DNA of 64,000 nt, from NCBI RefSeq assembly GCF_900187645.1, contig NZ_FYEE01000004.1, positions 62,001-126,000 of the forward strand, written 5' to 3'. Below the pieces are notes generated by a model. The model worked only from the letters and a program-made list of their open reading frames with translations. It searched no databases and was not told the DNA's origin. Source of the DNA: Pseudomonas sp. Irchel 3E20. GTDB lineage: Bacteria > Pseudomonadota > Gammaproteobacteria > Pseudomonadales > Pseudomonadaceae. Each line of letters opens with the position of its first letter. Position 1 is the first letter of the stretch. This document shows, piece by piece, positions 8,664 through 16,942 of the stretch. The position numbers and the translations under genes are program-made.

Positions 8664-8772
8664 CTGTGGCAGCGGGCTTGCCCGCGATGGCGCAGTTGCG
8701 CCGGGGAGAGACACCGGGGCCGTACTAACCCCATCGCGGGCAAGCGAAGCTCGCCCGGCCCGCTCCCACAGG
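8664..8772. repeat. REP pair
   Basis: Two inverted Pseudomonas REP elements: tgtggcagcgggcttgcccg near 8666-8685 and the opposite-strand copy ccatcgcgggcaagcg to ccgctcccacag at 8731-8771, separated by about 40 bases. Confidence 0.75.
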
Positions 8773-8853
8773 GTGGGCAGTGCAGGTCATTTCAGCTCAT
8801 TCCTGCCCCCCAACCCGGCCAAACCCCCGGTTTAGCGGCCCTGGCGCCCAGGG

Positions 8854-8871
8854 CTGTCACAGAACCGTCAT
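8854..8871 (+). promoter_or_regulatory. PHO box upstream of TonB-dependent receptor
   Basis: ctgtcac, agaa, ccgtcat: two direct 7-base repeats with a 4-base spacer, 6/7 matches each to CTGTCAT. A weak -10 (tagcgt, 8882-8887) sits 11 bases after the box, the spacing expected for PhoB-activated promoters. The first gene of the phytate locus starts at 8946. Confidence 0.6.
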
Positions 8872-8945
8872 TGCCCACCCCTAGCGTGCCCTCTCAGTTG
8901 CCGGGCCCAAGGCCTGGTTTTGACGGATTCCTGGGGAGGAACCAC

Positions 8946-11471
8946 ATGTACAAGCGCAGCAACACCGCCGGCATGCTCGGCTTTACGCTCACCGCCCTGG
9001 CCCTGGCGATTGCCAGTGAGCGCCTGAGCGCCGCCGAGGCGGGCAACACCGAACACGTCGAAGTGGTCGGCCAGGCCGCCAGCATCGACCAGGCGCTCAA
9101 GGAACAGCGCAGCGCCGACAGCATCAAAAGCGTGGTACACGCCGACGGTATGGCCCAGTTGCCCGATGAGAACGTCGCCGAAGCGGTGCAGCGCCTGCCG
9201 GGCATCAGCGTCGAGCGCGACCAGGGCGAGGGCCGGTTTGTCAGTGTGCGTGGCCTGGGCCCGGACCTTAACAGCGTGACCATCAACGGCACCCTGGTGC
9301 CCTCGCCCGAAAGTGAGCGCCGCGCCGTGGCCCTGGATGTGTTGCCCTCCGAGTTGGTGCAATCGCTGTCGGTCATCAAAACCCTGACCCCGGACATGGA
9401 CGCCAACTCCCTCGGCGGCACGGTGGATGTGAAAAGCCTCTCGGCCTTCGACCACAAAGGCCTGTTCTACACCGGCAGCAGCGAGGCCAGTTACGACAAG
9501 AACACTGGTCAGACCAGCCCGAAATTCTCCGGCGCGGCGAGCGACCGTTTCAGCCTGGGCGATGGCATCGACAACTTCGGCGTGGCCGCGGCCCTGAGTT
9601 GGCAAAAGCGCGATTTCGGCTCGGACAACGTCGAAACCGGGGGTGCCTGGGATTTCGAGCAAGGCGCGAAGTTGCAAGAACTGGAGCAGCGCGACTACGA
9701 CATCCGCCGCGAACGCGCCGGTGGCGGCCTGAACTTTGACTACAAGCCCGACGACCTGAGCAGCTACTACCTGCGCACCCTGTACAGCCGCTACAAGGAC
9801 AGCGAGACGCGCAACTCCACTGCCATCGAATTTGCCGACGCCCTGGGCGAGGGCGAGCGGGGCGACGCCGAGGCCAAGCGCAAGCTCAAACAACGTGAAG
9901 AAACCCAGGAAATCCAGTCCTACGTGTTCGGCGGCGAACGTATGTTCGGCCTGTGGACCCTCAGCGGCCAGGCCGGCTACAGCCGCTCCAGCGAAGACAG
10001 CCCGGGGCACATCGCCAACGCCGCGTTCGATGGCAACGACGACTTTGCCGACGCCGGTTTCAACAACCAGCACAAACCCCGGCCGATCGTGGGCCAGGCC
10101 TTCTACGACCCGAGCAATTTCAGCCTCGCCAAGGTGGACTGGGAACAGCAGAAAACCACCGACACCGAGAAAAACCTGCGCCTGGACCTGGCCCGCGACT
10201 ACGACTTGAGCGGCTATGCCTCCCAGGTCAAGTTCGGTGGCAAGGTCAGCCGGCGCAACAAGGACAACGACCTCGACGCCTGGGTCTACAAGGACTTCGA
10301 CGAACTGGGGTTCAGTGACGAACAGCTCAACCTCACCCAGTTCAAGAAAGGCAACGTGGACTACAGCCTCGGCCGCTTTGGCCCGGGGATCAGCGCCGGC
10401 GCCATCAAGGACTTGATCGGCGGGCTGGACAAGGCCGACTTCTATGACGAGACCGAATCACGGGTCAACGACTTCAAGATCAGCGAAGACCTCAACGCCG
10501 CCTACCTGATGAACACCCTGGACATCGACGACTGGCGCTTTATCGCCGGCATGCGCTACGAGGGCACCGAGTTCGAGGCCAAGGGCACCGGCGCCACCGA
10601 CGGCGAGTACCAAACCACCCAGACCAAACGCAGCTACCACCATTGGCTGCCGGGCCTGCACGCCCGCTACCAATGGGACAAAAACACCCAGGTGCGCGCG
10701 GCCTGGACCAAGTCCGTGGTGCGCCCGACCTTCGGCCAACTGGCGCCGGGCTTTGTCATCGATGACGACGAAGCCAGCTTCGGCAACCCGAACCTCAAAC
10801 CGCTGGAGTCGAGCAACCTGGACCTGGGCATCGAGCACTACATGGGCCACGCCGGCACCGTCTCGGCGTTCGTGTTCTACAAGGACATCCAGAACTTCGT
10901 CTACAACACCGACCTGGCCGGCACCGGCGCCTGGGCCGACTTCTCCGAGGCCCATAGTTTTGCCAACGGCGACAGCGCCAAGCTCTATGGCCTGGAGTTG
11001 GCCTACTCGCAGAAATTCGACTGGCTGCCGGCACCCTGGAACGGCCTGCTGTTGGGCGCCAACGCCACCTTCAGCCGCTCCGATGCGCAGATCGAAGGCT
11101 TCGATGCGGCCAGCGGGCGCACCCTCAAGCGCGACATCGACCTGCCCAGCCAGTCCGACACCGTGGGCAACCTGATGCTCGGTTGGGAGGACGACAAGCT
11201 GAGCCTGCGCCTGTCGGCCAACTACAAGTCGGCCTACCTCTATGAACTGGCCTCGATCAACGACAAGGCCCACGACCTGTCGGTGGACTCGCAGACCTTC
11301 GTCGACTTCAGCGCCCGCTATGCGTTGAGCAAAAACCTGCAAGTGAGCTTCGAGGCGCAGAACCTCACCGACGAGTCGTACTTCGTTTACACCGGCCACC
11401 GCGCCTACAACGGCCAATACGAAGAGTACGGCCCGACCTACAAGCTCGGCCTGACCTTCACCCACTTCTAA
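8946..11471 (+). CDS. TonB-dependent outer-membrane receptor, phytate locus
   Basis: An 841-residue receptor. The signal peptide is about residues 1-29 and a TonB-box-like EHVEVVG follows near 36-42. The plug has the hallmark of the Xanthomonas/Caulobacter-type receptor subfamily: LPDENVAEAVQRLPGISV and FVSVRGLGPDLNSVTING. The barrel ends in aromatic F (LGLTFTHF). The ATG at 8946 follows ggggaggaacc. It lies directly upstream of a beta-propeller phytase and, beyond that, an ExbB/ExbD/TonB set. Receptor-phytase pairs of this sort are known in Gammaproteobacteria. The receptor probably imports phytate or partly dephosphorylated inositol phosphates (inference). Confidence 0.9.
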   Translation: MYKRSNTAGMLGFTLTALALAIASERLSAAEAGNTEHVEVVGQAASIDQALKEQRSADSIKSVVHADGMAQLPDENVAEAVQRLPGISVERDQGEGRFVSVRGLGPDLNSVTINGTLVPSPESERRAVALDVLPSELVQSLSVIKTLTPDMDANSLGGTVDVKSLSAFDHKGLFYTGSSEASYDKNTGQTSPKFSGAASDRFSLGDGIDNFGVAAALSWQKRDFGSDNVETGGAWDFEQGAKLQELEQRDYDIRRERAGGGLNFDYKPDDLSSYYLRTLYSRYKDSETRNSTAIEFADALGEGERGDAEAKRKLKQREETQEIQSYVFGGERMFGLWTLSGQAGYSRSSEDSPGHIANAAFDGNDDFADAGFNNQHKPRPIVGQAFYDPSNFSLAKVDWEQQKTTDTEKNLRLDLARDYDLSGYASQVKFGGKVSRRNKDNDLDAWVYKDFDELGFSDEQLNLTQFKKGNVDYSLGRFGPGISAGAIKDLIGGLDKADFYDETESRVNDFKISEDLNAAYLMNTLDIDDWRFIAGMRYEGTEFEAKGTGATDGEYQTTQTKRSYHHWLPGLHARYQWDKNTQVRAAWTKSVVRPTFGQLAPGFVIDDDEASFGNPNLKPLESSNLDLGIEHYMGHAGTVSAFVFYKDIQNFVYNTDLAGTGAWADFSEAHSFANGDSAKLYGLELAYSQKFDWLPAPWNGLLLGANATFSRSDAQIEGFDAASGRTLKRDIDLPSQSDTVGNLMLGWEDDKLSLRLSANYKSAYLYELASINDKAHDLSVDSQTFVDFSARYALSKNLQVSFEAQNLTDESYFVYTGHRAYNGQYEEYGPTYKLGLTFTHF

Positions 11472-11476
11472 GCCAT

Positions 11477-11503
11477 GGCGCGCCGGCCCGTTGCCGGCGC
11501 GCC
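11477..11503 (+). other. Stem-loop between receptor and phytase
   Basis: Arms ggcgcgccggc and gccggcgcgcc (11 pairs, loop ccgtt) lie in the 63-base gap. There is no T-run, so partial attenuation or mRNA stabilisation is more likely than termination. Confidence 0.5.
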
Positions 11504-11534
11504 CCGGGATGCACCCTAAGGACTTTGCCCGTAC

Positions 11535-13439
11535 ATGAGAATTTCGTCGTTGACCCGCCTGGCCGCCCTGATCGGCCTCGCTTGCACCCAGGCCCTGGCC
11601 GCCGAGCCGAGCCTCACCCTGCGCCCCTGGGCGCCCAACCTCGACGCCCAGGCGTTGAGCTTTTTGCCCGCAGGCACAGGCGACGCACGCCTGGCCGCCA
11701 GCGAGCGCGACGGCTTGCTGTTGCTCGACCCTCAAGGCGCCACCCTGGCCCAACTCAAGGGCTCGTTCACCTCCCTGGACAGCCGCGCCGCCGGCGCCCA
11801 GGTGCTGGTGGCCAGCCTCGACAACGCCCGCCAGCAAGCCATGCTGGTGGGCCTGGACCCCGCCACCCGCACCTGGGGCGAGCCGCATTACCTGCCGGCG
11901 CGGGACTTTGCCGTCAATGGCCTGTGCCTGTACCGCGACGACGCCGACAACCTGCTGCTGTTTCTGGTAGGCGAGGAGGGCAAAGGCGAGCAGTGGCTGG
12001 TGGGCCACGGCGCCAGCCTCAGCCCGCAACCACAGCGGGTGCGCGGCTTGCCGCTGCCACCCGAGGCGCAGTTCTGCCAGGTGGACGACGGCGCCAACCG
12101 CTTGCTGGTTAATGAAGAAAACGTCGGCTGGTGGGCTTACCCGGCCCATGCCGAAGCGGACGTGTCGCGCAGTGCCGTGGCCATGATCGCGCCCTTTGGC
12201 GATATCAAAGGCGCGGCGGGGGCCCTGGCCCTGGTGCCGGGCGGCGTGCTCGCCCTGGACCCCAAAGCCGCGCGCCTGCACCTCTATCAGCAACAGGGCC
12301 AGGCCTGGGCGGCCCGCGCCAGCCTGGCGCTGCCGGGCCTCAAGGAGCCGGAGAACCTCGCCCTGCGCGCCAACGCCAAGGGCCTGCAACTGCTGCTGCG
12401 CGACGATGACAGCGGCCGCCTCTACGAAGGCCAATTGAACTGGCAGGCCCAGGCCAGTGCCCCGGACCCGGTGCTGCCCAGCGTCGCGGCCCAGGTACAA
12501 AGCGAGCCGGTGGGCCGCCAGGGCGATGCGGCGGACGACCCGGCGATCTGGATTCACCCCACCCGGCCCGAGTTGAGCCGCGTGCTGGGCACCAACAAAA
12601 AGCAAGGCCTGCTGGCCTATGACCTGCAAGGCAAGTTGCTCCAGGACTTGCCCGTGGGGCGCCTGAACAACGTCGACGTGCGCCCAGGTTTCAAGTTGGG
12701 CGAGGAGACTGTCGACCTGGCCGTGGCCAGCAACCGCGACCACAACAGCCTGAGCCTGTTCGCCATTGACCGGCGCAGCGGCGAACTGCGCGAGCTGGCC
12801 CAGGTGCCGACCCCACTCAAGGCGATTTACGGTATCTGCCTGTTCCAGCCACCCAGCGGCGAGATCTACGCCATCGCCAACGACAAGGACGGCACCTTCC
12901 TGCAATACCGCCTCAGCGCCCCCGGTGCGGTGGTCAAGGGCGAATTGGTGCGCCAGTTCAAGGTGGCTTCCCAGCCCGAAGGCTGCGTGGCCGACGACCA
13001 GCGCCAGCGCCTGTTCCTCGGGGAAGAAGACGTCGGCGTGTGGGCCGTGGACGCCCGCGCCGACCAGCCGGCAACGTTAACCAGCGTCATCAAGGTCGGC
13101 CCGCAACTGCACGCCGACGTCGAAGGCCTGGCCCTGTACCAGAGTGATAAGCGCGACTACCTGGTGATTTCCAGCCAGGGCAACGACAGCTACCTGGTGC
13201 TCGACGCCGAGCCGCCGTTCGCCTCGCGCGGGGCCTTTCGCGTGGGCCTCAACGCCGCGCTGGGCATCGACGGCGCCTCGGAAACCGATGGCCTGGAAGT
13301 CACCTCGGCCAACCTGGGCGGCGCCTGGAGCCAGGGCATGCTGGTGGTGCAGGACGGGCGCAAACGCATGCCGGAGCAGGCGCAGAACTTCAAGTTCGTG
13401 CCCTGGGCCAAGGTCACCCAGGCCTTGCACCTGCCCTGA
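11535..13439 (+). CDS. Dual-domain beta-propeller phytase (3-phytase)
   Basis: A 634-residue secreted or periplasmic enzyme with a signal peptide (about 1-23). The C-terminal half (315-634) is a beta-propeller phytase with the diagnostic DAADDPAIW (331-339), NNVDV (378-382), PEGCVAD and GEEDVGVW (496-503). It would release phosphate from Ca-phytate. The N-terminal half (25-310) is a diverged copy of the same fold: NEENVGWW at 193-200 aligns with GEEDVGVW, but the DDPAIW calcium motif is missing. That matches the known dual-domain phytase architecture, in which the incomplete domain assists the active one. Start at ATG 11535 after taaggact. Confidence 0.92.
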   Translation: MRISSLTRLAALIGLACTQALAAEPSLTLRPWAPNLDAQALSFLPAGTGDARLAASERDGLLLLDPQGATLAQLKGSFTSLDSRAAGAQVLVASLDNARQQAMLVGLDPATRTWGEPHYLPARDFAVNGLCLYRDDADNLLLFLVGEEGKGEQWLVGHGASLSPQPQRVRGLPLPPEAQFCQVDDGANRLLVNEENVGWWAYPAHAEADVSRSAVAMIAPFGDIKGAAGALALVPGGVLALDPKAARLHLYQQQGQAWAARASLALPGLKEPENLALRANAKGLQLLLRDDDSGRLYEGQLNWQAQASAPDPVLPSVAAQVQSEPVGRQGDAADDPAIWIHPTRPELSRVLGTNKKQGLLAYDLQGKLLQDLPVGRLNNVDVRPGFKLGEETVDLAVASNRDHNSLSLFAIDRRSGELRELAQVPTPLKAIYGICLFQPPSGEIYAIANDKDGTFLQYRLSAPGAVVKGELVRQFKVASQPEGCVADDQRQRLFLGEEDVGVWAVDARADQPATLTSVIKVGPQLHADVEGLALYQSDKRDYLVISSQGNDSYLVLDAEPPFASRGAFRVGLNAALGIDGASETDGLEVTSANLGGAWSQGMLVVQDGRKRMPEQAQNFKFVPWAKVTQALHLP

Positions 13440-13445
13440 GCCGCG

Positions 13446-13463
13446 CTGTCATCAACCCGTCAT
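13446..13463 (+). promoter_or_regulatory. PHO box upstream of exbB
   Basis: ctgtcat, caac, ccgtcat: a perfect and a 6/7 repeat of the PhoB half-site with the correct 4-base spacer. A weaker third repeat (atttcat, 13468-13474) is in the same 11-base phase. It lies 74-91 bases before the exbB start. Confidence 0.65.
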
Positions 13464-13480
13464 CCCTATTTCATCCAATC

Positions 13481-13515
13481 CCTTCAGGGCCAGCGCCGTT
13501 CGCTGGCCCTGAAGG
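13481..13515 (+). other. Perfect 15-bp stem-loop between phytase and exbB
   Basis: Arms ccttcagggccagcg and cgctggccctgaagg pair perfectly around loop ccgtt, without a T-run. It lies between the PHO box and the exbB ribosome site, so it would be in the leader of an exbB transcript and at the 3' end of the phytase mRNA. Confidence 0.6.
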
Positions 13516-13536
13516 CAGCAGACAAGGAGTTTCACC

Positions 13537-14247
13537 ATGCAGGCAACACTGGAACACATGACGATCTGGGGGCTTATCAGCGACGCCAGCCTGTTGGTCA
13601 AAGCCGTGATGCTCACCCTGTTGCTGGCCTCGGTGCTCAGTTGGTACCTGATAATCCAGCGCGGGCGCGTGCTGCAACGCCGCGAGCGGCAGATGAACGC
13701 TTTCGTCCAGCGTTTTCGCGCCAGCCCCGAACTGTTACCGCTGTACCGCGACAGCTTGGGCGCGGACGAAGGGCAGGGTGGCGTGGCGCCGATTTTTGTC
13801 GCCGGGATGCAGGAGTTCAACCACCTCAGCCACCAGGGCGGCAACGACGCCGAGGTGGTCAGCGAAGGCGTGGAACGGGCCTTGTACGTGGCCATCAGCG
13901 AGCAGGAATTGCAGCTGGAAAAGGGCCTGCAGTTCCTCGCCACCGTGGGCTCGGTGAGCCCCTATATCGGCCTGTTCGGCACGGTCTGGGGGATCATGAA
14001 TTCATTCCTGGGGCTGTCCCAGGTGCAGCAGGCCACCCTGTCCACCGTGGCGCCGGGCATCGCCGAAGCGCTGATCGCCACTGCCATCGGCCTGTTCGCG
14101 GCGATCCCCGCCGTGATCGCCTACAACCGCTTCGCCGCCCGTGGCCAGACCCTGCTGACGCGCTACTACGCCTTCGCCAATGAGCTGCAAGTGCGCCTGC
14201 ACCGCAAGCTGCATGGCGCGCCGTTGAACCTGGCCGCCGTGGCCTGA
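13537..14247 (+). CDS. exbB: ExbB/TolQ-family proton channel protein
   Basis: A 236-residue inner-membrane protein with three spans: about 20-40, then LATVGSVSPYIGLFGTVWGIM, and LIATAIGLFAAIPAVIAYNRF. The last two hold the conserved Pro/Gly and Thr residues of the ExbB/TolQ proton pathway. It lies between the phytase gene and exbD with a good ribosome site (aaggag). The sequence is somewhat TolQ-like, but the TonB partner three genes on and the upstream receptor point to energising TonB-dependent uptake. Confidence 0.9.
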   Translation: MQATLEHMTIWGLISDASLLVKAVMLTLLLASVLSWYLIIQRGRVLQRRERQMNAFVQRFRASPELLPLYRDSLGADEGQGGVAPIFVAGMQEFNHLSHQGGNDAEVVSEGVERALYVAISEQELQLEKGLQFLATVGSVSPYIGLFGTVWGIMNSFLGLSQVQQATLSTVAPGIAEALIATAIGLFAAIPAVIAYNRFAARGQTLLTRYYAFANELQVRLHRKLHGAPLNLAAVA

Positions 14248-14258
14248 GGAGAATACCG

Positions 14259-14705
14259 ATGCTAGTCAGGCCGCAACGCAAGCATGGGCCCAAGGCCGAA
14301 ATGAACGTGGTGCCCTACATCGACGTGATGCTGGTGCTGCTGGTGATCTTCATGGTCACCGCGCCCATGCTCACCCAGGGCGTGAAGATCGAACTGCCCA
14401 AAGTGGCGAGCCAGGCCCTGGCCAACGACAACCCGCAGCAGATTCTCACCTTGTCGGTGCAGGCCGACGGCGGCTACTACTGGAACCTGGGCGGCGAACT
14501 CGACACCCAGAACCGTACCGACAGCGCCGTGGCCCTGGACGAGATGCGTGAGAAGGTCGCCGCTGTCGTCGCCGCACGGGCCGATACCCAGGTCTACATC
14601 CGCGCCGATCAAGACGCCGGTTACGGCCGAGTGGTGGCGGCCATGGCCGCGTTGCAGCAGGGCGGCGTGACCCACCTGGGCCTGGTCACCGAGGCCCCGC
14701 AATGA
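14259..14705 (+). CDS. exbD: ExbD/TolR-family protein
   Basis: A 148-residue protein with one N-terminal span (YIDVMLVLLVIFMVTAPML) containing the essential Asp of the ExbD/TolR proton path, then a periplasmic domain ending VVAAMAALQQGGVTHLGLVTE, typical of the family. Ribosome site gaggag precedes the ATG. Its stop overlaps the TonB start, so ExbD and TonB are translationally coupled. Confidence 0.92.
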   Translation: MLVRPQRKHGPKAEMNVVPYIDVMLVLLVIFMVTAPMLTQGVKIELPKVASQALANDNPQQILTLSVQADGGYYWNLGGELDTQNRTDSAVALDEMREKVAAVVAARADTQVYIRADQDAGYGRVVAAMAALQQGGVTHLGLVTEAPQ

Positions 14706-15505
14706 CCAGCCTGGCCTTGTATGCCCCAACTTCGACCCTGGCCATGGCCGGCGACGGCCACCGCGCGTTCTGGAGCAACAGCCTGGCGGCGACCCTGGCC
14801 CTGGCGCTCCACGGCGCGGTGCTGGCGCTGCTGGTGTACGGCTGGGCGCCGGACACACCCGCGGCCGTGGAACCGACGCGGACCCTGGCCACCCAGTTGG
14901 TGATGTTGCCACCCGCAGCGCCGCCCGAGGTGGCCCCGGCCCCGCCGGCCGCAGTACTGCCGGCGCCAGCAGAGCCGGCCCCGGTGGCACCGGTCGCGCC
15001 CCAGGTCGATCCGCTGCTGCAGGCGCAAAAACTCGAACACGCCGCCCTGGCGCGCAAGCGGGTGGCCGAACAGAAACGCGAGCAACAGGCCCAGCAGCAA
15101 CGGGCCCGCGATGCCGAGCAACAACGCCTGGCCCAACAGCGCGAAGCCCAGCAACAGCAAGCCCAGGCCGAACAGGCCCGGGCCGCCGCCGAGCGCAGCC
15201 GCCAGCAAGCCGCCCAAGCCCAGGCTGCCAGCGCCAGCCGTCAATATTTGCCGCTGAGCAAGGAGGCCCCGGACTACCCGCAACGGGCCTTGGACAAAAA
15301 CCTCGAAGGCGACTGCTCGGTGGAATACACCGTCAACCCCCAGGGCCGGGTCGAAAACCCGCGGGTGCTGGAGGGTTGCCACCCGTTGTTCATCCGACCA
15401 TCACTGGTGGCTGCGGCCACCTTCCGCTACCAGCCCCGGGTGATCGACGGACAAGCCGTGGCAGTGCCGGCGGTGCGCAACACCTTTCATTACCGCATCA
15501 AGTGA
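14702..15505 (+). CDS. tonB: TonB-like energy transducer
   Basis: A 267-residue protein with an N-terminal membrane anchor (about 25-50), a Pro/Ala-rich stretch, and a long Gln/Ala/Arg-rich coiled-coil segment (about 105-180) reminiscent of TolA. The C-terminal TonB domain (180-267) includes YPQRALDKNLEGDCSVEYTV and ends RNTFHYRIK. It bridges the inner-membrane ExbBD pair to the receptor. The TolA-like linker is longer and more helical than the Pro-rich linker of classical TonB. Confidence 0.9.
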   Translation: MTSLALYAPTSTLAMAGDGHRAFWSNSLAATLALALHGAVLALLVYGWAPDTPAAVEPTRTLATQLVMLPPAAPPEVAPAPPAAVLPAPAEPAPVAPVAPQVDPLLQAQKLEHAALARKRVAEQKREQQAQQQRARDAEQQRLAQQREAQQQQAQAEQARAAAERSRQQAAQAQAASASRQYLPLSKEAPDYPQRALDKNLEGDCSVEYTVNPQGRVENPRVLEGCHPLFIRPSLVAAATFRYQPRVIDGQAVAVPAVRNTFHYRIK

Positions 15506-15527
15506 AAAGGCCCCAACACCACAACCC

Positions 15528-15590
15528 CTGTGGGAGCGGGCCGGCCCGCGATGGCGTACTTGAGCCTGCCATCGCTGGCAAGCCAGGCGT
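15528..15590. repeat. REP pair
   Basis: tgtgggagcgggccggcccgcgatgg with a degenerate reverse partner (gccatcgctggcaagccagg) between convergent genes; a Pseudomonas REP doublet. Confidence 0.7.
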
Positions 15591-15623
15591 CTAGGGGATG
15601 TGGTGTGAAGGCTTAGTCCTGGT

Positions 15624-16007
15624 TCAGTCCTGGCAAAAGCGAATCCGATTGCCAAACGGGTCATGCACTTCCAAAACCCGCCCCCAACCCTGCTGAACAA
15701 TCTGCGGGCGGCCATACCCATAGCGCTTGCCCAGTAGCTCATCGCGCAGCAGGTCGATGTTGTGCATGGGCACGAATATCGTCGAGCCCGGGCAAGCATC
15801 GCCGTGGTGTTCGGACAGGTGCAATTGCAGGCCATCGCGGTTGATGCCCAAGTACAGCGGCAGGCCTGCCTCGAAGCGGTGCTCGAATTCAACGCGAAAG
15901 CCGAGAAAATCCAGGTAGAACTCCCGCGCCTTGGCTTCGTCGAACATGCGCAGGATGGGAATGGCTTTATCGAACCGAATACCCTGTGTGGTGTTTTGCG
16001 TGGACAA
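15624..16007 (-). CDS. VOC (glyoxalase/bleomycin-resistance) family protein
   Basis: A 127-residue single-domain vicinal-oxygen-chelate protein with the beta-alpha-beta-beta-beta repeats: AIPILRMFDEAKAREFYLDF, then LQLHLSEHH and RVLEVHDPFGNRIRF. The likely metal ligands are the His in LQLHL and the Glu in VLEVHDP. The start is TTG at 16007, chosen because aaggag lies six bases upstream on that strand and homology begins there. Reaction unknown; related proteins act in bleomycin binding or small-molecule isomerisation. It follows the IclR gene on the same strand by 46 bases. Confidence 0.85.
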   Translation of the reverse strand: MSTQNTTQGIRFDKAIPILRMFDEAKAREFYLDFLGFRVEFEHRFEAGLPLYLGINRDGLQLHLSEHHGDACPGSTIFVPMHNIDLLRDELLGKRYGYGRPQIVQQGWGRVLEVHDPFGNRIRFCQD

Positions 16008-16053
16008 AATCTTTCTCCTTAAGTCGAAACCTTGAGTGCTTGCCGCTCATGCC

Positions 16054-16833
16054 TTACTGGCGCCAACCCAACTGCGCCGAAATCCGCTGCGACGCATCCA
16101 TCAACTGCTTCACATAGTCCTGCTTGAGTTCCTCGCGAAAGCGAAAGCAGGGGAATGATACGCTCATGCCGCCGATGACATGACCGAAGCGGTCGCGGAT
16201 CGGCGCCGCGAGGCAGCGCATGTTGTCTTCGAACTCTTCGTGGTCTTCGGCATAGCCCTGTTCACGTACCCGCGCCAGCTCCTGGCGGTACGCCTCGATG
16301 CTGACCAGGGTATTTGCGGTGCGCCGCTCAAAGCTTTCCTCGTGCAGGTGGGCCAGTAACTCGCCTTCCTCCAGCCACGCCATCAGCACCTTGCCGATGC
16401 CGGTGCAGTACAGCGGTGCGCGGCGGCCAATGCGCGAGTACATGCGCAGGTTGTATTTGGAGTCGATCTTGTGCACGTAGACGATGCTGCCTTCGTCGAG
16501 GATGCCCAGGTGCACGGTTTCGCCGGTCAGTTCGTTGATGCGGCGCATGCCCGGTTCGGCTTCGCGCACGATGTCCAGGTGGGGCAGGGCCTGGGCGCCG
16601 AGCTCGAACAGGCGAACGCTGAGGCGGTAGCGGTCCTCGGCGTCCTGCACCACATAGCCGCGGGCCTTCAACGACTGGAGGAAGCGGTACACCGTGCTCT
16701 TGGACATGTCCAGTTGCTGCGCGATTTGCGAGACGCCGCTTTCTTCAGGGTGTTCGGCCAGGGCTTCGAGGACCGCCATGGTGCGGCCCACGGCCGAGAC
16801 CAGTTCATTGTTCTGGGTGGTGCTGTTGTCCAT
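16054..16833 (-). CDS. IclR-family regulator, KdgR-like
   Basis: A 259-residue repressor-type protein. The winged helix-turn-helix (about 12-65) contains SGVSQIAQQLDMSKSTVYRFL, and the C-terminal effector domain (80-255) follows the IclR pattern (GIGKVLMAWLEEGEL, then APIRDRFGHVIGGMSVS). It is transcribed divergently from the ketodeoxygluconate/hexuronate operon. Two near-identical palindromic boxes in the gap resemble KdgR sites, so it probably represses that operon until 2-keto-3-deoxygluconate binds (inference from context and from the E. coli/Dickeya paradigm). Confidence 0.9.
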   Translation of the reverse strand: MDNSTTQNNELVSAVGRTMAVLEALAEHPEESGVSQIAQQLDMSKSTVYRFLQSLKARGYVVQDAEDRYRLSVRLFELGAQALPHLDIVREAEPGMRRINELTGETVHLGILDEGSIVYVHKIDSKYNLRMYSRIGRRAPLYCTGIGKVLMAWLEEGELLAHLHEESFERRTANTLVSIEAYRQELARVREQGYAEDHEEFEDNMRCLAAPIRDRFGHVIGGMSVSFPCFRFREELKQDYVKQLMDASQRISAQLGWRQ

Positions 16834-16880
16834 GAAGGCTCCAACGGGAACGAAAACCCAAGGATATACGCTGGCGGATC

Positions 16881-16898
16881 AAAACGCTGTTTCATTTT
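16881..16898 (-). promoter_or_regulatory. KdgR-like operator 1
   Basis: Read on the minus strand, AAAATGAAACAGCGTTTT, an imperfect palindrome matching operator 2 in TGAAACnnCGTTTT. It overlaps the upstream edge of the kdgK -35 box and could serve both divergent promoters. Confidence 0.6.
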
Positions 16899-16900
16899 TC

Positions 16901-16928
16901 TTGACGAGGGGCCGAATCTGATTAGACT
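16901..16928 (+). promoter_or_regulatory. Sigma-70 promoter of the hexuronate operon
   Basis: -35 ttgacg (16901-16906), 16-base spacer, -10 tagact (16923-16928). It is flanked by the two KdgR-like boxes, so repressor bound at either would block polymerase. Confidence 0.55.
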
Positions 16929-16942
16929 CGGCCTCACGCAAG

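Larger units (their letters stand above)
8529..8945. other. Divergent regulatory region, GGDEF operon / TonB receptor
   Basis: 417 bases without a gene. It contains a PHO-box-like site facing each way (8580-8597 minus, 8854-8871 plus) and a REP pair (8664-8772). A long in-frame plus-strand extension of the receptor gene through the REPs is considered spurious. Confidence 0.7.

Noticed and set aside
8637..8945. N-terminal extension of the TonB-dependent receptor
   Set aside because: It would run through REP elements and the PHO box and bury the signal peptide that starts at 8946.
10458..12905. 815-residue open frame opposite receptor and phytase
   Set aside because: Shadow frame; no domain recognisable, and it spans the boundary of two real genes.
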